The notes: a model not told the origin generated them from the letters alone. 64,000 nucleotides of DNA from Ptiloglossa arizonensis (GCF_051014685.1 NW_027478911.1:310001-374000), one strand, 5' to 3'; shown: positions 1 to 12,510, counted from the first letter of the stretch. Numbers and translations are program-made.

Positions 1-175
1 TCAAGCGTTTCTTACCTCCAAACTGCCATATCTCGCGAACGGATTGACCAATCCGCAAAATTTCTGTTGCATCTGAAGGTAGAAACTCGCCCGATTACAA
101 CGGTATGCGTACTTTTCCCCTAGGCCGTTCTAGTTATTCGTTTCGAGCATCAGAACTGCGAAAATTTTGAGTTTC
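1..175 (+). repeat. Prototype satellite monomer (first unit)
   Basis: This complete unit serves as a reference for numbering. Landmarks within it: TCGCGA palindrome at 33-38; imperfect dyad GGATTG-AC-CAATCC at 41-54; GCAAAATTTCTG at 55-66; AGAAACTC at 81-88; pyrimidine run CTTTTCCCC at 112-120; CCTAGG palindrome at 119-124; AAAATTTT palindrome at 161-168; and GAGTTTCT at 169-176, the reverse complement of 81-88. The plus strand of the common consensus is C-rich relative to G (about 45 C and 28 G) and contains 13 CpG. It differs from the commonest form by AAGGTAGAA instead of AAAGTAGAA around unit position 78. Confidence 0.95.
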
Positions 176-565
176 TCAATCGTTTCTCACCTACAAACTG
201 CCACATCTCGCGAACGGATTGTCCAATCCGCAAAATTTCTGATGCATCTGAAAGTAGAAACTCGCCCGATTACAACGGTGTGCGTACTTTTCCCCTAGCC
301 CGTTCTAGTTATTCGTTTCGAGCAACAGAACTGCGAAAATTTTGAGTTTTTCAAGCGTTGCTTACATGCAAACTGCCATATCTCGGGAACGGATTGACCA
401 ATCCGCAAAATTTCTGTTGCATGTGAAAGTAGAAACTCGCCCGATTACAGCGGTGTGCGTACTTTTCCCCTAGGCCGTTCTAGTTATGCTTGTCGAGCAT
501 CAGAACTGCGAAAATTTTGAGTTTCTCGAGCGTTTCTTACTTCCAAACTGCCATATCTCGCGAAC

Positions 566-579
566 GGATTGATCAATCC
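566..579. other. Perfect 14-bp palindrome variant of the monomer dyad
   Basis: GGATTGATCAATCC equals its own reverse complement. Most units have GGATTGACCAATCC or GGATTGTCCAATCC at this place, keeping both six-base arms and varying only the two central bases. It is listed as one example of an element present in nearly every unit. It could be a protein-binding dyad or may be neutral; the sequence does not decide. Confidence 0.6.
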
Positions 580-1029
580 GCAAAATTTCTGTTGCATCTG
601 AAAGTAGAAACTCGCCCGATTACAACACTGTGCGTACTTTCCCCCTAGGCCGTTCTACTTATTCGTTTCGAGCATCAGAACTGCGAAAATTTTGAGTTTC
701 TCAAGCGTTTCTTACCTCCAAACTGCCATATCTCGCGAACGGATTGACCAATCCGCAAAATTTCTGTTGCATCTGAAAGTAGAAACTCGCCCGATTACAA
801 CGGTATGCGTACTTTTCCCCTAGGCCGTTCTAGTTATGCTTGTCGAGCATCAGAACTGCGAAAATTTTGAGTTTCTCAAGCGTTTCTTACCTCCAAACTG
901 CCATATCTCGCGAACGGATTGACCAATCCGCAAAATTTCTGTTGCATCTGAAAGTAGAAACTCGCCCGATTACAACGGTATGCGTACTTTTCCTCTAGCC
1001 CGTTCTAGTTATTCGTTTCGAGCATCAGA

Positions 1030-4000
1030 ACTGTGAAAATTTTGAGTTTCTCAAGCGTTTCTTACCTCCAAACTGCCATATCTCGCGAACGGATTGACCA
1101 ATCCGCAAAATTTCTGTTGCATCTGAAAGTAGAAACTCGCCCGATTACAACGGTGTGCGTACTTTTCCCCTAGGCCGTTCTAGTTATGCTTGTCGAGCAT
1201 CAGAACTGCGAAAATTTTGAGTTTCTCAAGCGTTTCTTACCTCCAAACTGCCATATCTCGCGAACGGATTGACCAATCCGCAAAATTTCTGTTGCATCTG
1301 AAAGTAGAAACTCGCCGGATTGAAACGGTATGCGTACTTTTCCCCTAGGCCGTTCTAGTTATTCGTTTCGAGCATCAGAACTGCGAAAATTTTGAGTTTC
1401 TCAAGCGAGTCTTACTTCCAAACTGCCATATCTCGCGAACGGATTGACCAATCCGCAAAATTTCTGTTGCATCTGAAGGTAGAAACTCGCCCGATTACAA
1501 CGGTATGCGTACTTTTCCCCTAGGCCGTTCTAGTTATTCGTTTCGAGCATCAGAACTGCGAAAATTTTGAGTTTCTCAATCGTTTCTCACCTACAAACTG
1601 CCACATCTCGCGAACGGATTGTCCAATCCGCAAAATTTCTGATGCATCTGAAAGTAGAAACTCGCCCGATTACAACGGTGTGCGTACTTTTCCCCTAGGC
1701 CGTTCTAGTTATTCGTTTCGAGCATCAGAACTGCGAAAATTTTGAGTTTCTCAAGCGTTTCTCACGTACAAACTGCCACATCTCGCGAACGGATTGTCCA
1801 ATCCGCAAAATTTCTGATGCATCTGAAAGTAGAAACTCGCCCGACAACAACGGTATGCGTACTTTTCCCCTAGGCCGCCCTAGTTATTCGTTTCGAGCAT
1901 CAGAACTGCGAAAATTTTGAGTTTCTCGAGCGTTTCTTACCTCCAAACTGACATATCTCGCGAACGGATTGACCAATCCGCAAAATTTCTGTTGCATCTG
2001 AAAGTAGAAACTCCCCCGACTACAACACTTTGCGTACTTTTCCCCTAGGCCGTTCTAGTTATGCTTGTCGAGCATCAGAACTGCGAAAATTTTGAGTTTC
2101 TCAAGCGTTTCTTACCTCCAAACTGCCATATCTCGCGAACGGATTGACTAATCCGCAAAATTTCTGTTGCATCTGAAAGTAGAAACTCGCCCGATTGAAA
2201 CGGTATGCGTACTTTTCCCCTAGGCCGTTCTAGTTATTCGTTTCGAGCATCAGAACTGCGAAAATTTTGAGTTTCTCAAGCGAGTCTTACTTCCAAACTG
2301 CCATATCTCGCGAACGGATTGACCAATCCGCAAAATTTCTGGTGCATCTGAAGGTAGAGACTCGCCCGATTACAACGGTATGCGTACTTTTCCCCTAGGC
2401 CGTTCTAGTTATTCGTTTCGAGCATCAGAACTGCGAAAATTTTGAGTTTCTCAATCGTTTCTCACCTACAAACTGCCACATCTCGCGAACGGATTGTCCA
2501 ATCCGCAAAATTTCTGATGCATCTGAAAGTAGAAACTCGCCCGATTACAACGGTGTGCGTACTTTTCCCCTAGGCCGTTCTAGTTATTCGTTTCGAGCAT
2601 CAGAACTGCGAAAATTTTGAGTTTCTCAAGCGTTTCTCACGTACAAACTGCCACATCTCGCGAACGGATTGTCCAATCCGCAAAATTTCTGATGCATCTG
2701 AAAGTAGAAACTCGCCCGACAACTACGGTATGCGTACTTTTCCCCTAGGCCGCCCTAGTTATTCGTTTCGAGCATCAGAACTGCAAAAATTTTGAGTTTC
2801 TTAAGCGTTTCTTACTTCCAAACTGCCATATCTCGCGAACGGATTGACCAATCCGCAAAATTTCTGTTGCATCTGAAAGTAGAAACTCGCCCGATTACAA
2901 CGGTATGCGTACTTTTCCCCTAGGCCGTTCTAGTTATGCTTGTCGAGCATCAGAACTGCGAAAATTTTGAGTTTCTCGAGCGTTTCTTACCTCCAAACTG
3001 CCATATCTCGCGAACGGATTGACCAATCCGCAAAATTTCTGTTGCATCTGAAAGTAGAAACTCCCCCGACTACAACGGTATGCGTACTTTTCCCCTAGGC
3101 CGTTCTAGTTATTCGTTTCGAGCATCAGAACTGCGAAAATGTTGAGTTTCTCAAGCGTTTCTTACTTCCAAACTGCCATATCTCGCGAACGGATTGATCA
3201 ATCCGCAAAATTTCTGTTGCATCTGAAAGTAGAAACTCGCCCGATTACAACACTGTGCGTACTTTTCCCCTAGGCCGTTCTAGTTATTCGTTTCGAGCAT
3301 CAGAACTGCGAAAATTTTGAGTTTCTCAAGCGTTTCTTACCTCCAAACTGCCATATCTCGCGAACGGATTGACCAATCCGCAAAATTTCTGTTGCATCTG
3401 AAAGTAGAAACTCGCCCGATTGAAACGGTATGCGTACTTTTCCCCTAGGCCGTTCTAGTTATTCGTTTCGAGCATCAGAACTGCGAAAATTTTGAGTTTC
3501 TCAAGCGAGTCTTACTTCCAAACTGCCATATCTCGCGAACGGATTGACCAATCCGCAAAATTTCTGTTGCATCTGAAGGTAGAAACTCGCCCGATTACAA
3601 CGGTATGCGTACTTTTCCCCTAGGCCGTTCTAGTTATTCGTTTCGAGCATCAGAACTGCGAAAATTTTGAGTTTCTCAATCGTTTCTCACCTACAAACTG
3701 CCACATCTCGCGAACGGATTGTCCAATCCGCAAAATTTCTGATGCATCTGAAAGTAGAAACTCGCCCGATTACAACGGTGTGCGTACTTTTCCCCTAGCC
3801 CGTTCTAGTTATTCGTTTCGAGCAACAGAACTGCGAAAATTTTGAGTTTTTCAAGCGTTGCTTACTCCCAAACTGCCATATCTCGCGAACGGATTGACCA
3901 ATCCGCAAAATTTCTGTTGCATCAGAAAGTAGAAACTCGCCCGATTACAACGGTATGCGTACTTTTCCCCTAGCCCGTTCTAGTTATTCGTTTCGAGCAA

Positions 4001-4110
4001 CAGAACTGCGAAAATTTTGAGTTTTTCAAGCGTTGCTTACCTCCAAACTGCCATATCTCGCGAACGGATTGACCAATCCGCAAAATTTCTGTTGCATCTG
4101 AAAGTAGAAA
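1030..4110 (+). repeat. HOR segment, oldest copy (copies at 6,105-9,185 and 9,430-12,510)
   Basis: Rare variants here recur 5,075 bp (29 units) downstream and again 3,325 bp (19 units) after that. Examples are CGGATTGAAACGG at 1,316, CCGACAACAACGG near 1,842, GGCCGCCCTAG near 1,875, and TTGCTTACTCCCAAACTG at about 3,857. This copy differs from the two later ones at several bases: GTTGCAT where they read GCTGCAT, ACTACAACGGTATG near 3,070 where they read ACTACAACACTATG, and no AAGTGGAAAC variant. The two downstream copies are therefore closer to each other than to this one. Confidence 0.85.
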
Positions 4111-5572
4111 CTCGCACGATTTCAACGGTGTGCGTACTTTTCCCCTAGGCCGTTCTAGTTATGCTTGTCGAGCATCAGAACTGCGAAAATTTTGAGTTTC
4201 TCAAGCGTTTCTTACCTCCAAACTGCCATATCTCGCGAACGGATTGACCAATCCGCAAAATTTCTGTTGCATCTGAAGGTAGAAACTCGCCCGATTACAA
4301 CGGTATGCGTACTTTTCCCCTAGGCCGTTCTAGTTATTCGTTTCGAGCATCAGAACTGCGAAAATTTTGAGTTTCTTAATCGTTTCTCACCTACAAACTG
4401 CCACATCTCGCGAACGGATTGTCCAATCCGCAAAATTTCTGATGCATCTGAAAGTAGAAACTCGCCCGATTACAACGGTGTGCGTACTTTTCCCCTAGCC
4501 CGTTCTAGTTATTCGTTTCGAGCAACAGAACTGCGAAAATTTTGAGTTTTTCAAGCGTTGCTTACATGCAAACTGCCATATCTCGGGAACGGATTGACCA
4601 ATCCGCAAAATTTCTGTTGCATGTGAAAGTAGAAACTCGCCCGATTACAGCGGTGTGCGTACTTTTCCCCTAGGCCGTTCTAGTTATGCTTGTCGAGCAT
4701 CAGAACTGCGAAAATTTTGAGTTTCTCGAGCGTTTCTTACTTCCAAACTGCCATATCTCGCGAACGGATTGATCAATCCGCAAAATTTCTGTTGCATCTG
4801 AAAGTAGAAACTCGCCCGATTACAACACTGTGCGTACTTTCCCCCTAGGCCGTTCTACTTATTCGTTTCGAGCATCAGAACTGCGAAAATTTTGAGTTTC
4901 TCAAGCGTTTCTTACCTCCAAACTGCCATATCTCGCGAACGGATTGACCAATCCGCAAAATTTCTGTTGCATCTGAAAGTAGAAACTCGCCCGATTACAA
5001 CGGTATGCGTACTTTTCCCCTAGCCCGTTCTAGTTATTCGTTTCGAGCAACAGAACTGCGAAAATTTTGAGTTTTTCAAGCGTTGCTTACCTCCAAACTG
5101 CCATATCTCGGGAACGGATTGACCAATCCGCAAAATTTCTGTTGCATGTGAAAGTAGAAACTCGCCCGATTACAGCGGTGTGCGTACTTTTCCCCTAGGC
5201 CGTTCTAGTTATGCTTGTCGAGCATCAGAACTGCGAAAATTTTGAGTTTCTCAAGCGTTTCTTACTTTCAAACTGCCATATCTCGCGAACGGATTGACAA
5301 ATCCGCAAAATTTCTGTTGCATCTGAAAGTAGAAACTCCCCCGACTACAACACTTTGCGTACTTTTCCCCTAGGCCGTTCTAGTTATTCGTTTCGAGCAT
5401 CAGAACTGCGAAAATTTTGAGTTTCTCAAGCGTTTCTTACTTCCAAACTGCCATATCTCGCGAACGGATTGATCAATCCGCAAAATTTCTGTTGCATCTG
5501 AAAGTAGAAACTCGCCCGATTACAACACTGTGCGTACTTTTCCCCTAGGCCGTTCTAGTTATGCTTGTCGAG
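4111..5572 (+). repeat. Block repeated 8,400 bp downstream (12,511-13,972)
   Basis: Eight monomers match 12,511-13,972 at an offset of exactly 48 units. Differences seen are few: TTTCAACGG versus TTACAACGG near 4,120/12,520, ATGCTTG versus ATGCATG near 4,163/12,563, and one C/T near 4,376. At 5,571 this copy reads TTATGCTTGTCG while the distal copy reads TTATTCGTTTCG, which marks the end of shared sequence. The block follows the HOR segment both times, so the larger order HOR segment-then-block is itself repeated. Confidence 0.85.
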
Positions 5573-5795
5573 CATCAGAACTGCGAAAATTTTGAGTTTC
5601 TCAAGCGTTTCTTACCTCCAAACTGCCATATCTCGCGAACGGATTGACCAATCCGCAAAATTTCTGTTGCATCTGAAAGTAGAAACTCGCCGGATTGAAA
5701 CGGTATGCGTACTTTTCCCCTAGGCCGTTCTAGTTATTCGTTTCGAGCATCAGAACTGCGAAAATTTTGAGTTTCTCAAGCGAGTCTTACTTCCA

Positions 5796-8700
5796 AACTG
5801 CCATATCTCGCGAACGGATTGACCAATCCGCAAAATTTCTGTTGCATCTGAAAGTAGAAACTCGCCCGATTGAAACGGTATGCGTACTTTTCCCCTAGGC
5901 CGTTCTAGTTATTCGTTTCGAGCATCAGAACTGCGAAAATTTTGAGTTTCTCAAGCGAGTCTTACTTCCAAACTGCCATATCTCGCGAACGGATTGACCA
6001 ATCCGCAAAATTTCTGTTGCATCTGAAGGTAGAAACTCGCCCGATTACAACGGTATGCGTACTTTTCCCCTAGGCCGTTCTAGTTATTCGTTTCGAGCAT
6101 CAGAACTGCGAAAATTTTGAGTTTCTCAAGCGTTTCTTACCTCCAAACTGCCATATCTCGCGAACGGATTGACCAATCCGCAAAATTTCTGCTGCATCTG
6201 AAAGTAGAAACTCGCCCGATTACAACGGTGTGCGTACTTTTCCCCTAGGCCGTTCTAGTTATGCTTGTCGAGCATCAGAACTGCGAAAATTTTGAGTTTC
6301 TCAAGCGTTTCTTACCTCCAAACTGCCATATCTCGCGAACGGATTGACCAATCCGCAAAATTTCTGTTGCATCTGAAAGTAGAAACTCGCCGGATTGAAA
6401 CGGTATGCGTACTTTTCCCCTAGGCCGTTCTAGTTATTCGTTTCGAGCATCAGAACTGCGAAAATTTTGAGTTTCTCAAGCGAGTCTTACTTCCAAACTG
6501 CCATATCTCGCGAACGGATTGACCAATCCGCAAAATTTCTGTTGCATCTGAAGGTAGAAACTCGCCCGATTACAACGGTATGCGTACTTTTCCCCTAGGC
6601 CGTTCTAGTTATTCGTTTCGAGCATCAGAACTGCGAAAATTTTGAGTTTCTCAATCGTTTCTCACCTACAAACTGCCACATCTCGCGAACGGATTGTCCA
6701 ATCCGCAAAATTTCTGATGCATCTGAAAGTAGAAGCTCGCCCGATTACAACGGTGTGCGTACTTTTCCCCTAGGCCGTTCTAGTTATTCGTTTCGAGCAT
6801 CAGAACTGCGAAAATTTTGAGTTTCTCAAGCGTTTCTCACGTACAAACTGCCACATCTCGCGAACGGATTGTCCAATCCGCAAAATTTCTGATGCATCTG
6901 AAAGTAGAAACTCGCCCGACAACAACGGTATGCGTACTTTTCCCCTAGGCCGCCCTAGTTATTCGTTTCGAGCATCAGAACTGCGAAAATTTTGAGTTTC
7001 TCGAGCGTTTCTTACCTCCAAACTGACATATCTCGCGAACGGATTGACCAATCCGCAAAATTTCTGTTGCATCTGAAAGTAGAAACTCCCCCGACTACAA
7101 CACTTTGCGTACTTTTCCCCTAGGCCGTTCTAGTTATGCTTGTCGAGCATCAGAACTGCGAAAATTTTGAGTTTCTCAAGCGTTTCTTACCTCCAAACTG
7201 CCATATCTCGCGAACGGATTGACTAATCCGCAAAATTTCTGTTGCATCTGAAAGTAGAAACTCGCCCGATTGAAACGGTATGCGTACTTTTCCCCTAGGC
7301 CGTTCTAGTTATTCGTTTCGAGCATCAGAACTGCGAAAATTTTGAGTTTCTCAAGCGAGTCTTACTTCCAAACTGCCATATCTCGCGAACGGATTGACCA
7401 ATCCGCAAAATTTCTGGTGCATCTGAAGGTAGAGACTCGCCCGATTACAACGGTATGCGTACTTTTCCCCTAGGCCGTTCTAGTTATTCGTTTCGAGCAT
7501 CAGAACTGCGAAAATTTTGAGTTTCTCAATCGTTTCTCACCTACAAACTGCCACATCTCGCGAACGGATTGTCCAATCCGCAAAATTTCTGATGCATCTG
7601 AAAGTAGAAACTCGCCCGATTACAACGGTGTGCGTACTTTTCCCCTAGGCCGTTCTAGTTATTCGTTTCGAGCATCAGAACTGCGAAAATTTTGAGTTTC
7701 TCAAGCGTTTCTCACGTACAAACTGCCACATCTCGCGAACGGATTGTCCAATCCGCAAAATTTCTGATGCATCTGAAAGTAGAAACTCGCCCGACAACTA
7801 CGGTATGCGTACTTTTCCCCTAGGCCGCCCTAGTTATTCGTTTCGAGCATCAGAACTGCAAAAATTTTGAGTTTCTCAAGCGTTTCTTACTTCCAAACTG
7901 CCATATCTCGCGAACGGATTGACCAATCCGCAAAATTTCTGTTGCATCTGAAAGTAGAAACTCGCCCGATTACAACGGTATGCGTACTTTTCCCCTAGGC
8001 CGTTCTAGTTATGCTTGTCGAGCATCAGAACTGCGAAAATTTTGAGTTTCTCGAGCGTTTCTTACCTCCAAACTGCCATATCTCGCGAACGGATTGACCA
8101 ATCCGCAAAATTTCTGTTGCATCTGAAAGTAGAAACTCCCCCGACTACAACACTATGCGTACTTTTCCCCTAGGCCGTTCTAGTTATTCGTTTCGAGCAT
8201 CAGAACTGCGAAAATGTTGAGTTTCTCAAGCGTTTCTTACTTCCAAACTGCCATATCTCGCGAACGGATTGATCAATCCGCAAAATTTCTGTTGCATCTG
8301 AAAGTAGAAACTCGCCCGATTACAACACTGTGCGTACTTTTCCCCTAGGCCGTTCTAGTTATTCGTTTCGAGCATCAGAACTGCGAAAATTTTGAGTTTC
8401 TCAAGCGTTTCTTACCTCCAAACTGCCATATCTCGCGAACGGATTGACCAATCCGCAAAATTTCTGTTGCATCTGAAAGTAGAAACTCGCCCGATTGAAA
8501 CGGTATGCGTACTTTTCCCCTAGGCCGTTCTAGTTATTCGTTTCGAGCATCAGAACTGCGAAAATTTTGAGTTTCTCAAGCGAGTCTTACTTCCAAACTG
8601 CCATATCTCGCGAACGGATTGACCAATCCGCAAAATTTCTGTTGCATCTGAAGGTAGAAACTCGCCCGATTACAACGGTATGCGTACTTTTCCCCTAGGC

Positions 8701-9120
8701 CGTTCTAGTTATTCGTTTCGAGCATCAGAACTGCGAAAATTTTGAGTTTCTCAATCGTTTCTCACCTACAAACTGCCACATCTCGCGAACGGATTGTCCA
8801 ATCCGCAAAATTTCTGATGCATCTGAAAGTAGAAACTCGCCCGATTACAACGGTGTGCGTACTTTTCCCCTAGCCCGTTCTAGTTATTCGTTTCGAGCAA
8901 CAGAACTGCGAAAATTTTGAGTTTTTCAAGCGTTGCTTACTCCCAAACTGCCATATCTCGCGAACGGATTGACCAATCCGCAAAATTTCTGTTGCATCAG
9001 AAAGTGGAAACTCGCCCGATTACAAAGGTATGCGTACTTTTCCCCTAGCCCGTTCTAGTTATTCGTTTCGAGCAACAGAACTGCGAAAATTTTGAGTTTT
9101 TCAAGCGTTGCTTACCTCCA
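5796..9120 (+). repeat. 19-monomer HOR unit, tandem copy 1 (3,325 bp)
   Basis: Nineteen monomers are followed directly by a second copy at an offset of exactly 3,325 bp. Markers pairing the copies include GCTGCATCTG (6,191 and 9,516), CGGATTGAAA (6,391 and 9,716), CCGACAACTACGG (about 7,792 and 11,117) and AAGTGGAAAC (9,003 and 12,328). Along these lines I noticed only one base difference, GGCCGTTCTAG here against GGCCGTCCTAG near 11,853. The breakpoint lies within sequence common to both edges (about 9,106-9,190), so the boundary is approximate. This is the most recent-looking large duplication in domain 1. Confidence 0.92.
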
Positions 9121-12100
9121 AACTGCCATATCTCGCGAACGGATTGACCAATCCGCAAAATTTCTGTTGCATCTGAAAGTAGAAACTCGCCCGATTGAAA
9201 CGGTATGCGTACTTTTCCCCTAGGCCGTTCTAGTTATTCGTTTCGAGCATCAGAACTGCGAAAATTTTGAGTTTCTCAAGCGAGTCTTACTTCCAAACTG
9301 CCATATCTCGCGAACGGATTGACCAATCCGCAAAATTTCTGTTGCATCTGAAGGTAGAAACTCGCCCGATTACAACGGTATGCGTACTTTTCCCCTAGGC
9401 CGTTCTAGTTATTCGTTTCGAGCATCAGAACTGCGAAAATTTTGAGTTTCTCAAGCGTTTCTTACCTCCAAACTGCCATATCTCGCGAACGGATTGACCA
9501 ATCCGCAAAATTTCTGCTGCATCTGAAAGTAGAAACTCGCCCGATTACAACGGTGTGCGTACTTTTCCCCTAGGCCGTTCTAGTTATGCTTGTCGAGCAT
9601 CAGAACTGCGAAAATTTTGAGTTTCTCAAGCGTTTCTTACCTCCAAACTGCCATATCTCGCGAACGGATTGACCAATCCGCAAAATTTCTGTTGCATCTG
9701 AAAGTAGAAACTCGCCGGATTGAAACGGTATGCGTACTTTTCCCCTAGGCCGTTCTAGTTATTCGTTTCGAGCATCAGAACTGCGAAAATTTTGAGTTTC
9801 TCAAGCGAGTCTTACTTCCAAACTGCCATATCTCGCGAACGGATTGACCAATCCGCAAAATTTCTGTTGCATCTGAAGGTAGAAACTCGCCCGATTACAA
9901 CGGTATGCGTACTTTTCCCCTAGGCCGTTCTAGTTATTCGTTTCGAGCATCAGAACTGCGAAAATTTTGAGTTTCTCAATCGTTTCTCACCTACAAACTG
10001 CCACATCTCGCGAACGGATTGTCCAATCCGCAAAATTTCTGATGCATCTGAAAGTAGAAGCTCGCCCGATTACAACGGTGTGCGTACTTTTCCCCTAGGC
10101 CGTTCTAGTTATTCGTTTCGAGCATCAGAACTGCGAAAATTTTGAGTTTCTCAAGCGTTTCTCACGTACAAACTGCCACATCTCGCGAACGGATTGTCCA
10201 ATCCGCAAAATTTCTGATGCATCTGAAAGTAGAAACTCGCCCGACAACAACGGTATGCGTACTTTTCCCCTAGGCCGCCCTAGTTATTCGTTTCGAGCAT
10301 CAGAACTGCGAAAATTTTGAGTTTCTCGAGCGTTTCTTACCTCCAAACTGACATATCTCGCGAACGGATTGACCAATCCGCAAAATTTCTGTTGCATCTG
10401 AAAGTAGAAACTCCCCCGACTACAACACTTTGCGTACTTTTCCCCTAGGCCGTTCTAGTTATGCTTGTCGAGCATCAGAACTGCGAAAATTTTGAGTTTC
10501 TCAAGCGTTTCTTACCTCCAAACTGCCATATCTCGCGAACGGATTGACTAATCCGCAAAATTTCTGTTGCATCTGAAAGTAGAAACTCGCCCGATTGAAA
10601 CGGTATGCGTACTTTTCCCCTAGGCCGTTCTAGTTATTCGTTTCGAGCATCAGAACTGCGAAAATTTTGAGTTTCTCAAGCGAGTCTTACTTCCAAACTG
10701 CCATATCTCGCGAACGGATTGACCAATCCGCAAAATTTCTGGTGCATCTGAAGGTAGAGACTCGCCCGATTACAACGGTATGCGTACTTTTCCCCTAGGC
10801 CGTTCTAGTTATTCGTTTCGAGCATCAGAACTGCGAAAATTTTGAGTTTCTCAATCGTTTCTCACCTACAAACTGCCACATCTCGCGAACGGATTGTCCA
10901 ATCCGCAAAATTTCTGATGCATCTGAAAGTAGAAACTCGCCCGATTACAACGGTGTGCGTACTTTTCCCCTAGGCCGTTCTAGTTATTCGTTTCGAGCAT
11001 CAGAACTGCGAAAATTTTGAGTTTCTCAAGCGTTTCTCACGTACAAACTGCCACATCTCGCGAACGGATTGTCCAATCCGCAAAATTTCTGATGCATCTG
11101 AAAGTAGAAACTCGCCCGACAACTACGGTATGCGTACTTTTCCCCTAGGCCGCCCTAGTTATTCGTTTCGAGCATCAGAACTGCAAAAATTTTGAGTTTC
11201 TCAAGCGTTTCTTACTTCCAAACTGCCATATCTCGCGAACGGATTGACCAATCCGCAAAATTTCTGTTGCATCTGAAAGTAGAAACTCGCCCGATTACAA
11301 CGGTATGCGTACTTTTCCCCTAGGCCGTTCTAGTTATGCTTGTCGAGCATCAGAACTGCGAAAATTTTGAGTTTCTCGAGCGTTTCTTACCTCCAAACTG
11401 CCATATCTCGCGAACGGATTGACCAATCCGCAAAATTTCTGTTGCATCTGAAAGTAGAAACTCCCCCGACTACAACACTATGCGTACTTTTCCCCTAGGC
11501 CGTTCTAGTTATTCGTTTCGAGCATCAGAACTGCGAAAATGTTGAGTTTCTCAAGCGTTTCTTACTTCCAAACTGCCATATCTCGCGAACGGATTGATCA
11601 ATCCGCAAAATTTCTGTTGCATCTGAAAGTAGAAACTCGCCCGATTACAACACTGTGCGTACTTTTCCCCTAGGCCGTTCTAGTTATTCGTTTCGAGCAT
11701 CAGAACTGCGAAAATTTTGAGTTTCTCAAGCGTTTCTTACCTCCAAACTGCCATATCTCGCGAACGGATTGACCAATCCGCAAAATTTCTGTTGCATCTG
11801 AAAGTAGAAACTCGCCCGATTGAAACGGTATGCGTACTTTTCCCCTAGGCCGTCCTAGTTATTCGTTTCGAGCATCAGAACTGCGAAAATTTTGAGTTTC
11901 TCAAGCGAGTCTTACTTCCAAACTGCCATATCTCGCGAACGGATTGACCAATCCGCAAAATTTCTGTTGCATCTGAAGGTAGAAACTCGCCCGATTACAA
12001 CGGTATGCGTACTTTTCCCCTAGGCCGTTCTAGTTATTCGTTTCGAGCATCAGAACTGCGAAAATTTTGAGTTTCTCAATCGTTTCTCACCTACAAACTG

Positions 12101-12445
12101 CCACATCTCGCGAACGGATTGTCCAATCCGCAAAATTTCTGATGCATCTGAAAGTAGAAACTCGCCCGATTACAACGGTGTGCGTACTTTTCCCCTAGCC
12201 CGTTCTAGTTATTCGTTTCGAGCAACAGAACTGCGAAAATTTTGAGTTTTTCAAGCGTTGCTTACTCCCAAACTGCCATATCTCGCGAACGGATTGACCA
12301 ATCCGCAAAATTTCTGTTGCATCAGAAAGTGGAAACTCGCCCGATTACAAAGGTATGCGTACTTTTCCCCTAGCCCGTTCTAGTTATTCGTTTCGAGCAA
12401 CAGAACTGCGAAAATTTTGAGTTTTTCAAGCGTTGCTTACCTCCA
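9121..12445 (+). repeat. 19-monomer HOR unit, tandem copy 2 (3,325 bp)
   Basis: Second copy of the unit starting at about 5,796, in perfect 175-bp register. Near-identity over 3.3 kb suggests either a recent unequal exchange or a local assembly duplication; sequence alone cannot separate these. After about 12,500 the array resumes as it does after 4,110 (CTCGCACGATTACAACGGTG), which fits a 19-mer being inserted as a block between the HOR segment and its normal right neighbour. Confidence 0.92.
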
Positions 12446-12510
12446 AACTGCCATATCTCGCGAACGGATTGACCAATCCGCAAAATTTCTGTTGCATCTG
12501 AAAGTAGAAA

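Larger units (their letters stand above)
1..820 (+). repeat. Multi-monomer block, copy 1 of 3 (also 4,201-5,020 and 12,601-13,420)
   Basis: About 4.7 monomers that recur with offsets of exactly 4,200 bp (24 units) and 12,600 bp (72 units). The block holds a distinctive series: an AAGGTAG unit, a CTCAC/CACATC unit, a unit with CTTACATGCAAACTG plus TCTCGGGAAC and GCATGTGAAAG, then a unit with TTACAACACTGTGCG and TTTCCCCCTAGG. The first two copies differ by one base that I saw (CTCAAT versus CTTAAT near 4,376). Identity stops at about 820, where this copy continues with TAGGCC and the others with TAGCCC. Confidence 0.9.

Noticed and set aside
30..46. CENP-B box in the monomer (minus strand TTCGCGAGATATGGC)
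   Set aside because: It matches TTCG....A but then reads TGGC where the established core needs CGGG, so two essential positions are wrong. A partial match of this length is not evidence for CENP-B binding.
41..54. Promoter or CCAAT-box reading of GGATTGACCAATCC
   Set aside because: The CCAAT string lies inside the dyad and repeats every 175 bp. No TATA-like or initiator element with consistent spacing and no transcript evidence is visible, so a promoter call is unsupported.
1..175. Ancestral half-unit (about 87 bp) duplication within the monomer
   Set aside because: Apart from the inverted octamers, the two halves share no alignable similarity by eye, so an internal dimer origin is not supported.
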